From assembly GCA_034670405.1 (NCBI GenBank), contig JAXDDX010000227.1, positions 434,001 through 498,000 of the forward strand: a DNA stretch of 64,000 nt, written 5' to 3'. The position numbers and the translations under genes are program-made. Positions 1 through 17,507 of the stretch are shown piece by piece. Position 1 is the stretch's first letter, and the number at the start of each line of letters is the position of its first letter. The notes beneath the pieces were generated by a model. The model was not told where the DNA came from and made no database searches. It worked only from the letters and a program-made list of their open reading frames with translations. Source of the DNA: Hoplostethus atlanticus (lineage: Eukaryota > Chordata > Actinopteri > Trachichthyiformes > Trachichthyidae).

Positions 1-455
1 ATGCGGCTGTGTGCTCGGCATTGGACTCTTGACTCAGCAGACGTCTTGCTTGCCTCGTGTCTTCCTCTCTATCTGGTCAGATGTGTATCTCGGCCTGGTT
101 GTCACTTCTCATCTCTTCTTAATGGGTTCATCCATCGGCCCTTGTAGACCAGCCTGTGTCTCAGCCGCCTGCTCCTCTCTCTGTCTCTTACTATTACAGG
201 CTTGCAGACAAGCATAGACATGGATATTTATATCTACAGGTTCATCATTTCCTTAGGGGACTCAAAGCACATCATTATAGAGCGTATGAGGACAGGGAAT
301 ACTTACTAATATCTTATACTGTAGAGAGAGACTGCACACATCAAAGCAGCCAGGTCTCAAAATAGTCGTCCATGGTTAATCTGAGGATTTTCAGGACTTT
401 TAGGCCTTATTGTATGTTTGTACATGATAGATGTTGGTATTCTGTGTGCGTGTAG

Positions 456-660
456 CTGCAGCGAGCGGTGGCTGTAAAGCGGGTTGTCCAGGACGTGTTG
501 GACCACTCGCCCCGACTGCAGGCCCTCACTCCCCCAAAGACCAGAGAGGTGGTCCAGTGGTGCCGGCAGAGGGGCTACACACCGCCTGACCCCGAGCCCC
601 AACGCAAGAATGACGAGGAGTCCATCGAGGACATCCTCACACAGATAGACAATGAGCCTG
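456..660 (+). CDS. YEATS2: YEATS2 internal exon (first one visible)
   Basis: The exon runs from an AG at 454-455 to a GT at 661-662 and leaves phase 1 (CCT G). It encodes LQRAVAVKRVVQDVLDHSPR and continues to QIDNEP, a helical, charged segment. The acceptor is weak, because the preceding tract is GT-rich rather than pyrimidine-rich; the next AG, at 460-461, is an alternative two codons later. A (GT)19 run begins 12 bases after the donor. Confidence 0.8.
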
Positions 661-670
661 GTGAGGTTGG

Positions 671-711
<41 letters not shown>

Positions 712-3032
712 GGGTGCATAGCATTTACATGGGGATCATCTGGCTCATTGTTTTTGTGAATTGGCAGCCTGCCCTTTCTACTCTCAGTAGTTGAGAGTAG
801 ATCACTATTTTCCCCCCGACGTTCCAAGGTGTGTGCAGTGTGGGTGTAGTGTTTCTGCGGTTAGTCCAGTAATGTGTTTTCTGTCCAGTAATGTGTGTGT
901 GAGGGCGGCTAGTGAGCAGCCTTGGTGTTTTGTTCAGCTGGTATTCACCGGCAGTCCTAATTAATGCTGTTTTTTGTCTCTGAGGGGTTGAGAGACGAGG
1001 CTGCTTAGCTCAGTGAGCCACACACTCAAACAACACATTACTCTGTGCTGTTCTCTCTCGCTCTCGCTCTCTCTCACTCTCGCTCTCACTCTCGCTCTCT
1101 TGCTCTTTCTTTCTTTACTGTATGACACCTGTCAAATTGCAGAGCTGGTACAATATTAAAAAGCAATGAAAGTTTGCTGCTTGTCATTACATTCCTCTTC
1201 AGTTTTATTTTCTCCTTTTTAAATAGACACCCACACATCAAGCAGCCACAGTCAGAGTGAAATACCGAAGCAGTAACTGTTTCTGCCTTGATGGTGTGCT
1301 GTTGTGTGTTAAACCTCCATATCTCACACACATGTCACAGAGTGCCCATCCACCCTGGGTAGCTGCGAGGAGCTGGTGCTGCGGCTGGAGCAGATGCAAA
1401 CCCTGCTGAAGACCGAACCAGAGGAGGCCAACGATGAAATAGTGGACATCATCACCATGACGCCGCCCTGCCAGAAGCTGAAGGTCAAAGAGGAGGAACA
1501 AGAAACGGACTCGGAGCCCAAGTTCTTCCTGGGTCCCTGCCCGTCTGCCCAGTTTGTTGATGAAACAGCCCAGCAGGTCAGGAACCACTCTGGGTTTTTG
1601 GAAGTGGGTGCGGGGGGCAGTTTAAGGTGCCTTGAACTGCAATGTTCACATTCTTAGTGTGGCCTTTGCTTTGATTAAAATCTCCAGTGGAAATAAGTAC
1701 TTTCTGATGGGGAAAATGGTTTTGCTGAAAGATTTCTTCACTTTTAATTATTTTGTTTGGTGAACAGATCTTAAAAATACAGGGAGAGTTGATGAATACC
1801 AGGAAAATATACTTACTTCTGTAATGCTGGATTTTGAGGGAACAACCAGCAGAAGTGGAACCCCTTGATCCCTTCCTAATATGATTGCCTCTCTCTCTCT
1901 TCCTTCCCCTCTTAGATCGGGGTAACCTTCCAGCCGGTGGAGGTGGAGAAGAATGTGTTTGCTCCTGTGGTCGAAACCATGATTCTCAAGGTCGGTCACT
2001 ATGCAGGCCAGGGCAATAAAGTTGGCCATTTACAGTGGAATAGCCTATCATGATCTCAACATGCCCTTGACTTGAATGATGAATATATGTGTGGATGTGA
2101 AGTATGCCTATACAGTATTGCATGTTTTCTCTTGTACTGTACGAGAGACTGTGTTTCTTTGTGACTAACGGTGTGTGTGTGTGGGTGTGTGCATCCTGTG
2201 TGCATCCTGCAGGCTACAGAGCAGTTTGCCAGTGACATCCTGAGAGAAGCTCTGGCTGGGGCATATGCCAAATCCCCTCAGAACAGGTCAGAAATACACC
2301 CTCTGTTGTTGTTGTTTCTCTAACATATAACCTGCTTAGAACTTTATGTTCTGTCTTAACACTTCCACAACAAAGGTCAATTAACTACAGTGAAATAGTT
2401 CATGTTTTTCTAAAAACAAAAAACATAATTTGACTGCAGAATAGACACTTAATGTAAAATTATATTTCAGAATTATTTTATTTTATCTGTCAGGTTGTGA
2501 AGGCCCAAACACACTGCTTCCATTGAAACCAATTGTTTTCAATTGCTGAACGCGCACCGAAAGTGTCTAGTGGCGTGTCAAACGAGATCAACAAGATCCA
2601 AAAACACACTGTGATAGATGACTGAATTAGAAATATACAGGTACAGGTAAGAACAGCTTGTTAACCCTGCAGCTTTTTAAACTATAGGCTAGCATGTACC
2701 AATGTTAGCTACAGCTAGTGCACAGTTCAGATATAGACAGAATATGAGTAGTAGCTGGTCTCCAACTAGGTTATAATGAACAGACTGTAGAGCAGGTATA
2801 AAACATGTTTATGTATCAGTACTCATCGTGGTTGTGAAAATCAATGGCCCGTTGACGCTTTAAAATTGACGTTTGCTGCGCAGTCATGCTTCATTTCCTG
2901 TTGCTGTCATATGGTGTTTCCAGGGCTCCGAGAGAAATCACAGCCATGAACGTCCACCAGGCAGTCAGCAGCATCCCCACCTGTGACTTCCTCACCAACA
3001 CACACATGGGTTACCTGGCTAAGGACAACTGA
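456..3032 (+). CDS. YEATS2: YEATS2, 3' part (last five coding exons), partial at 5' end
   Basis: YEATS2 is a scaffold and chromatin-reader subunit of the nuclear ATAC histone acetyltransferase complex. Its N-terminal YEATS domain lies outside the window. Visible exons are 456-660, 1341-1576, 1916-1990, 2213-2286 and 2924-3032, all with GT-AG borders and phases that join into one open frame ending in TGA at 3030-3032. The first two exons give a charged linker with acidic runs (KVKEEEQETDSE). The last three give the histone-fold-like C-terminus: VTFQPVEVEKNVFAPVVETM, then QFASDILREALAGAYAKSP, then REITAMNVHQAVSSIPTCDF and a final HMGYLAKDN. In the family this C-terminal fold pairs with NC2-beta/DR1. 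The ending closely resembles the known vertebrate YEATS2 C-terminus. Identification is by recognition of that C-terminus, without an alignment. The gene is convergent with MAP6D1, as in human 3q27. Confidence 0.9.
673..710. repeat. (GT)19 microsatellite next to a YEATS2 splice donor
   Basis: An uninterrupted GT run starting 12 bases after the donor of the first visible YEATS2 exon. In RNA it is a (UG)n tract, the known binding motif of TDP-43. Confidence 0.95.
1341..1576 (+). CDS. YEATS2: YEATS2 internal exon
   Basis: Acceptor CACAG at 1336-1340, donor CAG|GTCAGG at 1576/1577. The exon enters in phase 1, so the split codon gives E, followed by CPSTLGSCEELVLRLEQMQ, and leaves in phase 0 after DETAQQ. 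It contains an acidic, lysine-rich stretch (KLKVKEEEQETDSEPK) that is probably a flexible linker before the C-terminal fold. Confidence 0.9.
1916..1990 (+). CDS. YEATS2: YEATS2 internal exon, start of the C-terminal fold
   Basis: Acceptor CTTAG at 1911-1915 behind a clear CT-rich tract, donor AAG|GTCGGT. The 75 bases form 25 codons in phase 0 and encode IGVTFQPVEVEKNVFAPVVE followed by TMILK. This is the first part of the conserved C-terminal region. Confidence 0.92.
2213..2286 (+). CDS. YEATS2: YEATS2 internal exon, central histone-fold helix
   Basis: Acceptor CCTGCAG at 2206-2212, donor AACAG|GTCAGA. The exon leaves in phase 2. It encodes ATEQFASDILREALAGAYAK and SPQN, an amphipathic helix typical of the central helix of a histone fold. 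A GT-rich tract lies about 20 bases upstream of the acceptor. Confidence 0.92.
2924..3032 (+). CDS. YEATS2: YEATS2 terminal coding exon
   Basis: Acceptor TTTCCAG at 2917-2923. The exon completes an AGG codon and encodes APREITAMNVHQAVSSIPTC, then DFLTNTHMGYLAKDN and TGA. It is the last part of the C-terminal fold and carries the true C-terminus of the protein. Confidence 0.92.
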
Positions 3033-4581
3033 CACAAAACAAGACTGACTCTGACTGGTAACTGATGCATACAGAGTGTTGATGACCGTCTGAACCTCTG
3101 GCTACCAGACGGCGGTACCTCGGTGGTACTGTACGGCAACAGAGGAGTAGGACCGTGCGCTTGCAACTGACAACTGAACTGTATGAATCTTCACACCTGG
3201 ATTTAATCCTGTTGTTTTAGTGGTTGTGTAACATCTGACAAAGATTAATGTACTGTATTCATTGACTTGGTCCTAGAAGGGCTCCGCTTGCTTCACCTAG
3301 CAGCCACACACAGTAGTGGACTAACAAATGTTTCAGATGCTGCGAGGATATTGTGACATTTTAGTCTTAATATATCTTCAAAAGTGGCATTGCGGGACTT
3401 GTGTTATTTGATTTTGAGAAGCAGTTGTACTCTCGCTTTCCTCATAACAAGATTATTTTGGTGATGAAGTGTTTTCTGCCAGACAGAGCAGTCAGTGGGG
3501 AAATATAGGCTAAGTGACTTACAGGCCTAAAATGATAACAGCAGACAACTGTCCCCTCCACCAGTTTTAATCCTGCTGTCTCCTCTCCTGCACTGGGAAC
3601 AATATGACTTACACTCAGTCACTGAGATCACCAGAGGGATTAAATTAGAGTTTTAGAAACAGTACGGGACACCTTAATATTAGAATCCACTATTAATTGA
3701 GTTAACTTGTCTTGACCCCAGGAGGTATTTCATGAGCAGTATTTCCCAGTTAGCAATATGAAGAATTATTTGTCATTTTTAATGTTTCGAGTACTTGTAT
3801 CAAATTCAAACTGAGATCGTGTCATTGCCATTCAAGTTGTCACCATGAACAAAGAAGTGTTTTAGTGTTATGTGGCAGAGGTGTCTGGGCCTCTTGAAAC
3901 GCACACCCCCCCAGCAGCCACTGAAATCTAAGGCTTGCTCAGAAAAGGTACCAGTTTCTGGAAAGTAACGTCTTTCTTACTGTTGTTTAGATTATGACAG
4001 TGAGATCTTCATATCTATTGAGAAAGCGCTTGGCTAACTTCAATAAGCCGTTGGAAGAATCACATTATCATGGTTGTAAGTCCAACGATGTTATAATTAT
4101 TGTCTACTCCCCCTTATGGACGAGTACTTTTTAGTGTTCTGTTTTAACCACCATAATGTATCTATGTAATGTACAGTGTATATGACCCACATGCAATAGA
4201 TGGTGTTTCAATTCCTGTTCTATTTTTATATATATTAATACCTGCAAACAATAATGCCCTAACGTGTGTGCGTGTGCGTGTGTTGGATGTACTCATCAGT
4301 GAAGTTGATTGGCGTGTAAGTGAAAGCTAATGTGTGTTTTGTTGAATGTGATACCCATAAGAGTGGAGTGGATGTTCATGGAAATTCAGTCTAATGTTAA
4401 TTAAGCTTTGCATTGTGTTAGTGTGTGAATTGGGTGAGTGTAAGTGTTTGGGCTGGGTGGCTGTGATGCCTGTTTGACCAAATTAGTGTAGAATATATCT
4501 GAACATTGTATTTTCATTTTTCAGTGCGCACCAAAAATATAATCAATATTCTTGTAATAAAAAAAAAAGGCAACGCCTGGT
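3033..4581 (+). other. YEATS2: YEATS2 3' UTR (probable)
   Basis: No coding signal follows the YEATS2 stop. The sequence is AT-rich and ends near an AATAAA at 4556-4561, which is the best poly(A) signal in the stretch. A short GT-rich patch lies at 4265-4282. The exact 3' end is inferred. Confidence 0.55.
4556..4561 (+). terminator. Candidate poly(A) signal for YEATS2
   Basis: A canonical AATAAA about 1.5 kb after the stop codon, inside an A-rich run. It is the only good plus-strand hexamer before the convergent MAP6D1 3' UTR. Use of the site is inferred. Confidence 0.45.
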
Positions 4582-4960
4582 TAAAATGCTGAGTGGTTCC
4601 TCTGTGAGCGGTTGTTGGATGCTTGGCCACACCCACACTTTGTTGAACATTTTGTTGGTTTTTGGATTAACACAAGCAGGATCGATTGTGTGGGTAATGA
4701 ATTGGAGGGGACTGATAGGAAAGCTCTTATCAGCTAAACAGGGCAATGATGCACACACAACCTTGGGCTCCTGTGATGCCCCAAAACACTTCTGTTGGTT
4801 CGATAGTTCAAACTAAACAATGAATATCATCTAGTGGAAGTCTGTTCATAAATTGAGATATCCTGCTGACAGACAAACAAACAGGGGTGAACACATAACA
4901 TAAAACACAGTGACTGCTGAGGGAAAAAAAAATGCTAAAATGCTAAGAACCTAATATTCT

Positions 4961-5632
4961 TTTATTGTAGTTTCACTTACATTATATATTTGCTCTTTAT
5001 TTTCTTAAACAACAGATTTACAAAATGATAGACTGGACAATACTTTCTCAAAATAGTAAACTAATTGAATAGGGAGGAAATAAATAACTCAGTTTTTTTT
5101 ATTTTGCTTTTTAAATTAGTAAAAGACTAGCAGATTTCTTGGCAACACCAAAGGGCAACAAAGCGATTTGAGCCTACACACTGACAAACCGTGACCGTGT
5201 CATTACTGGAGTAGAGTGCACAACAGAAGGAGTAGAGTATGTACAACGAAAGGACAAATCATTCCAGATCAACAGGTGCACACATACACACTCACATACA
5301 AACACACACGCAGCAGCCAGTTTTCTTGTGTGTCTGTAACACTGCAAAAAAAAAAGCTTGTTTTCAAACTATGTTGTTACATGCATGTTCATTTCCGTAG
5401 CAGTAGGGGCAGAGAGGGTTGTTCTCTTATGTGACATTTGTTTTTCACTCACTCTTGGCTTACAATACAGACGAGACCGCTCCACAGACAGTTTGCCTTT
5501 CTGGATACACTGACAATGTTTACATTCCCTTGCATAGATTCTTGTGGTGTGGAACGGACTGAAAACATTCCCCCTGTCGGCTCCTTAAATTGAGCTGGAC
5601 AAAGTGGAATGGTTGAGTTATTGGAACACGTG
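4961..5632 (-). other. MAP6D1: MAP6D1 3' UTR (probable) with candidate poly(A) signals
   Basis: Downstream of the MAP6D1 stop on the minus strand, AATAAA hexamers (TTTATT on the plus strand) occur at 5098-5103, 4996-5001 and 4961-4966. If these and the 4556 site are used, the YEATS2 and MAP6D1 transcripts end about 0.4-0.5 kb apart, tail to tail. No coding potential is seen here. Confidence 0.45.
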
Positions 5633-12130
<6,498 letters not shown>

Positions 12131-13740
12131 TGCAGAGAAATCTATGGCAAATTATTCTCTGCATCTCCACTCGGATCGAGGTTGTCCACGTCGACCCCAA
12201 AAATGTTTTTGTTTCCTGAAAAAACAATCTTTATGACCACCTAAGCTACCTGCACATCACTGAGATAAATGCAGTCCTAATTTGTTGCTGAGGTTACATA
12301 ATGAAACATCGTCAAAGGTAGCAGTATGGGCTGGTTGCTCTTCCTGAGCTCAGGGGCAGGCTGCGTGGAGAATGATTTTTAATTGAAAGTAGCACAGGCT
12401 CTTTTATCTCTTCTTTTTTTAAAAGTGCACAATTTCTCCATTTTGGCTCAAGCTGCTTATTTTCAGTGGGGTTCATAAAGTTTATTCCCGGGAAGTAAAG
12501 GCAATGCTTTACTAAATACTGGCAGCAGTTATCTGAAGAATTGGATTGGTTCTTTATTTAATTGCTTACTTTCAAATAATGGCAATTAGTTAACTTATTA
12601 GCCAAATGTCATTAGTGTTTAAACACTACAGCCTATTGCAGATGTCACAATTTTTAATATGTCCTGAACATGGAGAGGAAACTTAGGAACAGTTGAAGCT
12701 CAAGACCATTATAAGGAAGTCAAGAATGTCAACTCAGTAACAACACAGTTAAAAGAAAAAAAGAAATTGAGGCTGGCGTATGAGCCCACTGAACCACCAA
12801 GTCATCCCCAACACCACCTCTATCTTTTAGAAACAGCTGGAGTCTACCATTGAATAAAGGAAGAAGCAATTGAATGAATGAGGTCTCTCAAATGATGGCT
12901 GAGAAATGGTTTGGCCCTTATAGAAGATTGGCAGTGAATGAATGATAACAGCAGGGACGCGCTTACTGACCAGCTGGATGCAGAGTTAATCACAGTTCAA
13001 CGGGTGTGAAATGCAGAGAAAGTCCATAGATGAAGTTAGAAGGATGGCACTTGATGCACTAAAGAAGTCAGGAACAGTGCAACTCTCTTTACTGCCTTAA
13101 AACTCAGCTTTCACGTTGACATTTGATTTGTAGGACAGGCTGGACATATAGGCACCATAGTTTCCTGATAGTGAGTGATTGTCTGATAGAGTAAGGAGGC
13201 CCCCTAGCGACACAAAGGTGCTACAACTATTTTTATTCAAACACAACCAGTGCTTGAGGACACGTTGGATGGTTCACAGTTATTTCAGAATCAAAGGCTG
13301 CATTCATTAATGACATGTCTCCACACTCAGTGACCATTGTAAAAGCTTTTAGGAATCTGTAGTGACTTTCTGACTTGTAATTGAACTTGGTTTGGAAATA
13401 ATTCGACTACAATATTGATTGTCTTTTTCATTTTTAATGAATGTATACTATTTTCAATTTGGTTTTAGTTTAATCATTTTAACCCTGTTGGTATATGCAT
13501 CACTATACGATCATTAACTAGCTATAATATTACTAAAATAGTTTAAATTCAACGTGGGTTTTTTTTGGTTTAATTTGGCTCTTTGAATTAACAATTTAGT
13601 AGATCAAATTCATTAACAATTAATTAATACAGTTGAATTCAATTGGAATATTTTAGTCTCTTGAATATATCTAATATATCTATTGTTGGGAATTTAAAGA
13701 CAATTTCAAACCTGCAAGCATTAAGTTGTAAAGTATCAAT
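12131..13740. other. Intergenic AT-rich sequence, no gene seen
   Basis: The 1.6 kb upstream of MAP6D1 has no coding frame of interest, no tRNA-like structure and few simple repeats. The last 350 bases are strongly AT-rich. I see nothing assignable in it. Confidence 0.6.
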
Positions 13741-13749
13741 GTTTGATAT

Positions 13750-14125
13750 CATACCCTGACTCTTCCCCTTAGCCATGCCTATTTGTCGTCAATTATGTGT
13801 CTGAGCTCTTGTTTATTGGCTCTTGTTCATTTGATACTTATTTGTCTTAGCTCTTGCTTATTTGGTTCACTTATTTGTCTTAGCTCTTGTTTATTTGATT
13901 CTCTTATTTGTCTCATTTGTTGAAGATATAGTAGGTTGCTAACTTATTGCACTCTTACCTTAACACTAGTTATGCTCTTAGTTGCTTGTTTAGGAAGGAA
14001 ATGCACTTACGATTTCTGGTGACTAGTAGTTTTCTCGCCTACCTATGTTGAATGCACTTATTGTAAGTCGCTTTGGATAAAAGCGTCTGCTAAATGACTG
14101 TAATGTAATGTAATGTAATGTAATC
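13750..14125 (+). repeat. Teleost LINE/SINE-type interspersed repeat, 3' portion
   Basis: The end of this block, GTAAGTCGCTTTGGATAAAA GCGTCTGCTAAATGAC followed by a (TGTAA)n tail (14098-14123), is a widespread teleost repeat terminus known to me from many fish genomes. Upstream are three or more diverged tandem units of about 37 bases built on CTTATTTGTCTTAGCTCTTG (about 13800-13915). No open frame remains. The exact family is not assigned. Confidence 0.65.
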
Positions 14126-14499
14126 ATATGAATCCATTTGTTGTGAGGTGATCAGAAATGATACTTTCATTCTCATGTGACCAAGTGACGGGATGTTTAT
14201 TGAACCTGAGCTATAAATGCAGTTTTAGTTGGTTGAGTTCTGTAAGGAGGACTTGGGAAAAAAATCCCCCAAGGAAGATGCCAGAGGTTATTGATTGAAT
14301 TTGTCAACTTCAAAGTTCTTATACATAGTATTGCTCAAACGCCACTGATGCAGTGGTTGTAGCAGGTTGTACGCAGGCAAAACAAATAAGTCAATGTTCA
14401 GGCAAGTTCTCATTTTGGTTGGTTTATTCTAGTAAATTTATCAAACATACAAACATATAGGGTTCAAGCCTCATGCTGCATTTCTCTTGCTTGGTAAAA

Positions 14500-15490
14500 A
14501 AAAACACCTCACTTCGTAATCTGCAGCCACTTTCCCGAACCAAGTAATGGTAGCAGCATCCTGGAGAAGTTTGTAGTAGTGGTATCGGCCGGCGTATAAC
14601 TTCCCCAGCATATAAAGTCGCATATAAAGTCGCCGGGAATGCGGTGACAAACGTCAAAAATGTTCAAAGACGTATCAAAATGCAACCAATGGGCAGACCT
14701 TTGGGCAGGACAGCACCTCTCTCATTCACAACCTGCGGAACAGCACAAATAAGGGACATTAATTCTTTAGCCCTGCTCCCACAGTGTACCTACACTGTTG
14801 TATGCCGGCGATCCCCTTGAAGGTACCAGCTATCAAAACGAATCAGAACACTCACACAAGCAAACAAAATGCACACTATCTAAGTTTTAAACTTGATTGT
14901 AGTTTACATAACTCACAGTTTCAGTCTGCCCATATCCTTCATAGATATCTAGTCCTGTGGCCTCCCTCCACCTCCTCATTACCTCTGGGTTAATAGGCTC
15001 ACCAGCACAGTCAATGCTGCAATGACCTCAAGTTGTACCTGATAAACAAAGAAATGACATTTCAGCTACTTGCTTCTTATTTGAATTGGACATAAGATGA
15101 TTGTGTGCCGAACTAACATCAACTGTGACATGTCCTCTTGAACAAGCATGTGGCAAGCAGTTGGAGCGGTACCGAATGTTGGGTAGTTGTAAAGAGTTTA
15201 AAATGAAAACATGGAAACACAAATAAGGTGCACGGCAGGATGAAAAGTTGTACTGCAGAAGCCTGAGGTTTTAAAAAAAAAAAGGTAATAATAGTTGTCT
15301 GGTTCCTTCTGGCCATCAACCTCAGTAATGCCAGACAAGACCACTCACCTTTACAACAGTGGAGCTGTCAAAGCGAGGCATGTGATGTATAAAGACATAG
15401 GCTCCTTGGATCCAAGGGGCATGCACACTACTCCAGGCTCACTTGGCCCAGCCTGTATATGGTCTGTCAGGTCTAACCAGTACCTCCACA
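14500..15490 (-). pseudogene. ACSM-family (medium-chain acyl-CoA synthetase) pseudogene, multi-exon remnant
   Basis: Decayed exons of an acyl-CoA synthetase medium-chain gene, in coding order. (1) About 15485-15349: RYWLDLTD, then TGWAK, a stop, AWSSV, then after a frame change PWIQGAYVFIHHMPRFDSS, ending at donor AAG|GTGAGT. (2) About 15197-15123: TLYNYPTFGTAPTACHMLVQ and EDMSQ. (3) 15038-14917: YNLRSLQH, a TGA and frame change, then [20 protein letters not shown] and [11 protein letters not shown], ending at donor ACT|GTGAGT. (4) About 14829-14798: AGTFKG, then an internal loss, then PAYN. (5) About 14732-14665: VVNERGAVLPKG, then a stop. A weak sixth piece lies near 14570-14500. Exon borders survive, so this is a duplicated gene copy, not a processed one. 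Functional ACSM enzymes are mitochondrial and activate medium-chain acids; GYGQTET is their nucleotide-binding motif. N-terminal exons were not found. Confidence 0.8.
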
Positions 15491-16039
15491 AAAAGAGACA
15501 TGCATCACAACCAGAGAGATCCAACCAAGCATTAAGTAATGTAATCAGTTTTGTACCGCTCACTTGTTGTTCCTACAGAAGGGTGGAAGGGTGGAGCAGT
15601 AAGATAACAATGCACCTGCAGTACATAGCGAAGGGTTTATCAGATTTTGTCCACATTCTGTTGTTTCACTGTGTGAGTGTTGACATGGCAGACTGGGGGG
15701 AGGCGTCGGGTGGATGCAGGATAGAATTGAGTCAGAGGACTGGTTGTACCTGTGTCCAGCACCGGCTGCGGCCAATTAAGGCTGATTGCAGCCAGGTCCT
15801 TTTAACCTGTGTGTGTGGTGAGTGAGCTCGACATGGGACTGAGAGTCGAGTTGAGCTATGGAGTGGGAGAGTGAGCGAGACCAACAGGACGACGACCCGA
15901 CCTGTTCTCGGGGGATGCAGCCGGGGGCAGACCTGGAAGGGCTAGCCAGTCGGGGATGGCACTACTATTGCGTCCTGGAAGCTTTGGTGCTCCGTGGCTG
16001 ACCTGCCGGGACAGTGCCTCATCAGCTGAGAGGTGCCTG
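15491..16039. other. Intergenic, unassigned
   Basis: An open frame covers parts of this stretch on the plus strand, but it overlaps the antisense ACSM remnant and resembles nothing known. The part after 15780 is GC-rich (GACGACGACCCGACCTGTTC). It could hold further eroded ACSM exons or a repeat; neither can be shown. Confidence 0.4.
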
Positions 16040-16372
16040 GTAGCAGCACTGTAGCTACTTACACATTTCAGGTGGTCTACAAACAAATGTTTTGTGATCC
16101 ACAAATGTGAAAACAGGTTCACATGCAAAATTTAGATCTGAAAATGTTCTGGAACTACAAATATAAATGCATGAATTTGTACATCCATTTGTAAAATCCT
16201 TTACATGTGAATTTCGCATTTGTTCTGCATTAGTTATGCATTTTTGCAAGTCATTTAAATGTATTTGGATATCAAGTTTACAAGACACAAGTGTAAAAGT
16301 AAAGTGTTTTGTAAACTGCTTTAGCAACATTGTTTGTTTTACCAGTTATGCCAATAAAGCGAATTGAATGAT
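16040..16372 (+). repeat. Interspersed repeat with LINE-like 3' end
   Basis: AT-rich block ending TTATGCCAATAAAGCGAATT GAATG, a terminus familiar from teleost LINE/SINE copies. It includes an AATAAA and near-tandem motifs on CACAAATGT/ACAAATG (16065-16110). Both strands carry short open frames without recognisable domains. The 5' boundary is uncertain. Confidence 0.5.
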
Positions 16373-16770
16373 CACGGGCATCTGTTTGGGTGAGTGAAAT
16401 ATGACGTAGTTTTAGTTATAGAGCTAAAGTCAATAGAGCAGGACGGATTCCCAAAGGGTCCTGTATCAGCGCTAGACCCCCTCTGTACCGCTTACTTTCT
16501 GAAATAACAGGTCCATTTTGTCATTATTTCCGACTAAAAGCACATAAAAGTCGTATTTACGATCTCATAACTTGGGAGTAGGAGTTTACGAGGAGCACTT
16601 GAAGGCAGCATAACTCATTGTACGAAACTCTCTCGGGTACGAAAGCAATAGTATCCAGCTGCAGCCTACAATTCTACAAATTTTATATCAAACAAAAAAT
16701 GATATAGATGTTTGACTAGTCTAGTTGTTCATACTTCCGTTGTTCGTACTACCTACTTCCGTCATGCCAC
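16373..16770. other. Intergenic, no gene seen
   Basis: Between the LINE-like repeat and the EEF1AKMT4 promoter region. No coding frame, simple repeat or recognisable element is visible. Confidence 0.5.
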
Positions 16771-17329
16771 AAACTTGTCACGTCGGGGGCTTGTCTCCGG
16801 GACTGCAACTGGACCCTAATCTACTAAAGTGTTAAACGTTGCTCCGCCTCGATCTGGCATACGGTGAAACATTTCCGGGAAGCGGGTGCACTACTGCACA
16901 CATGAAGTTTTCTGCAATGTCTTGTCGTTCCTCGACCTCTACAGAAAAGCATGCTTATGCCTGAATCCATAAACCGGTAACGTGATGTTGCGATTCGGCT
17001 GTAGTGGAGTGCACATTCAGTTGCATCCGTGACGTGTACGGGGGGCAAATTACCCACAATGCTTGGAAAAAAACTACAGCACGTGAATTTTTTTTTCCAG
17101 CGATATCAATTTGCTCTTATTGACTTCGCAGTGTTTTACAGGGCTCGTGACAATTAACGAGGACGATTAATTTCGTAAGTATGTTTTTGAGAAGAATCTC
17201 TGACTCAATTGCGGCTATTCTATGCAGGGTGTAAAATAAATGGCAGTGAAAGTGAGAGCATTTCATAAACTGAGTATTTTACATTGTGCGAGGTTTTGAT
17301 TGTGATATTCACATATTTACTGTTTCATC
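16771..17329 (+). promoter_or_regulatory. EEF1AKMT4 promoter and 5' UTR region
   Basis: A moderately CpG-rich, TATA-less stretch before the start codon. It contains a CRE-like TGACGT (17030-17035), a ZNF143/SBS-like TACCCACAATGC (17051-17062) and an E-box CACGTG (17080-17085), a combination common in housekeeping promoters. A consensus donor GTAAGTATG at 17175 could open a small 5' UTR intron with an acceptor AG at 17335-17336. All sites are motif matches only. Confidence 0.4.
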
Positions 17330-17507
17330 ATGCCAGTGAGAGAGAATATGGAGCACGTGCCAGATGACAACTCCCGATACAAAGATGTTGACTACTGGGA
17401 TGACCGGTACAAGACAGAGCAGTGCTTCGACTGGTTGGGCAGATTCTCCAAATTCCAGCACCTTTTGGACAAACACATCAAGAAAGATGACTCCATTCTT
17501 GTACTTG
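17330..17507 (+). CDS. EEF1AKMT4: EEF1AKMT4 exon 1
   Basis: Coding from ATG 17330 (MPVRENMEHVPDDN) or, with a better Kozak context, from ATG 17348 (MEHVPDDNSRYKDVDYW). The donor is TTG|GTTTGT at 17507/17508, phase 1. The first six residues are lost if a 5' UTR intron with an acceptor at 17336 is used, so the 17348 start may be the real one. Confidence 0.88.

Noticed and set aside
1-455. A further YEATS2 exon around 200-360
   Set aside because: An AG and open frames exist, but the translations do not join in phase to LQRAVAVKR and have no YEATS2-like content. Treated as intron.
15295-15825. 176-codon plus-strand frame
   Set aside because: It overlaps the antisense ACSM pseudogene exon, shows no domain and probably reflects the complementary strand of formerly coding sequence.
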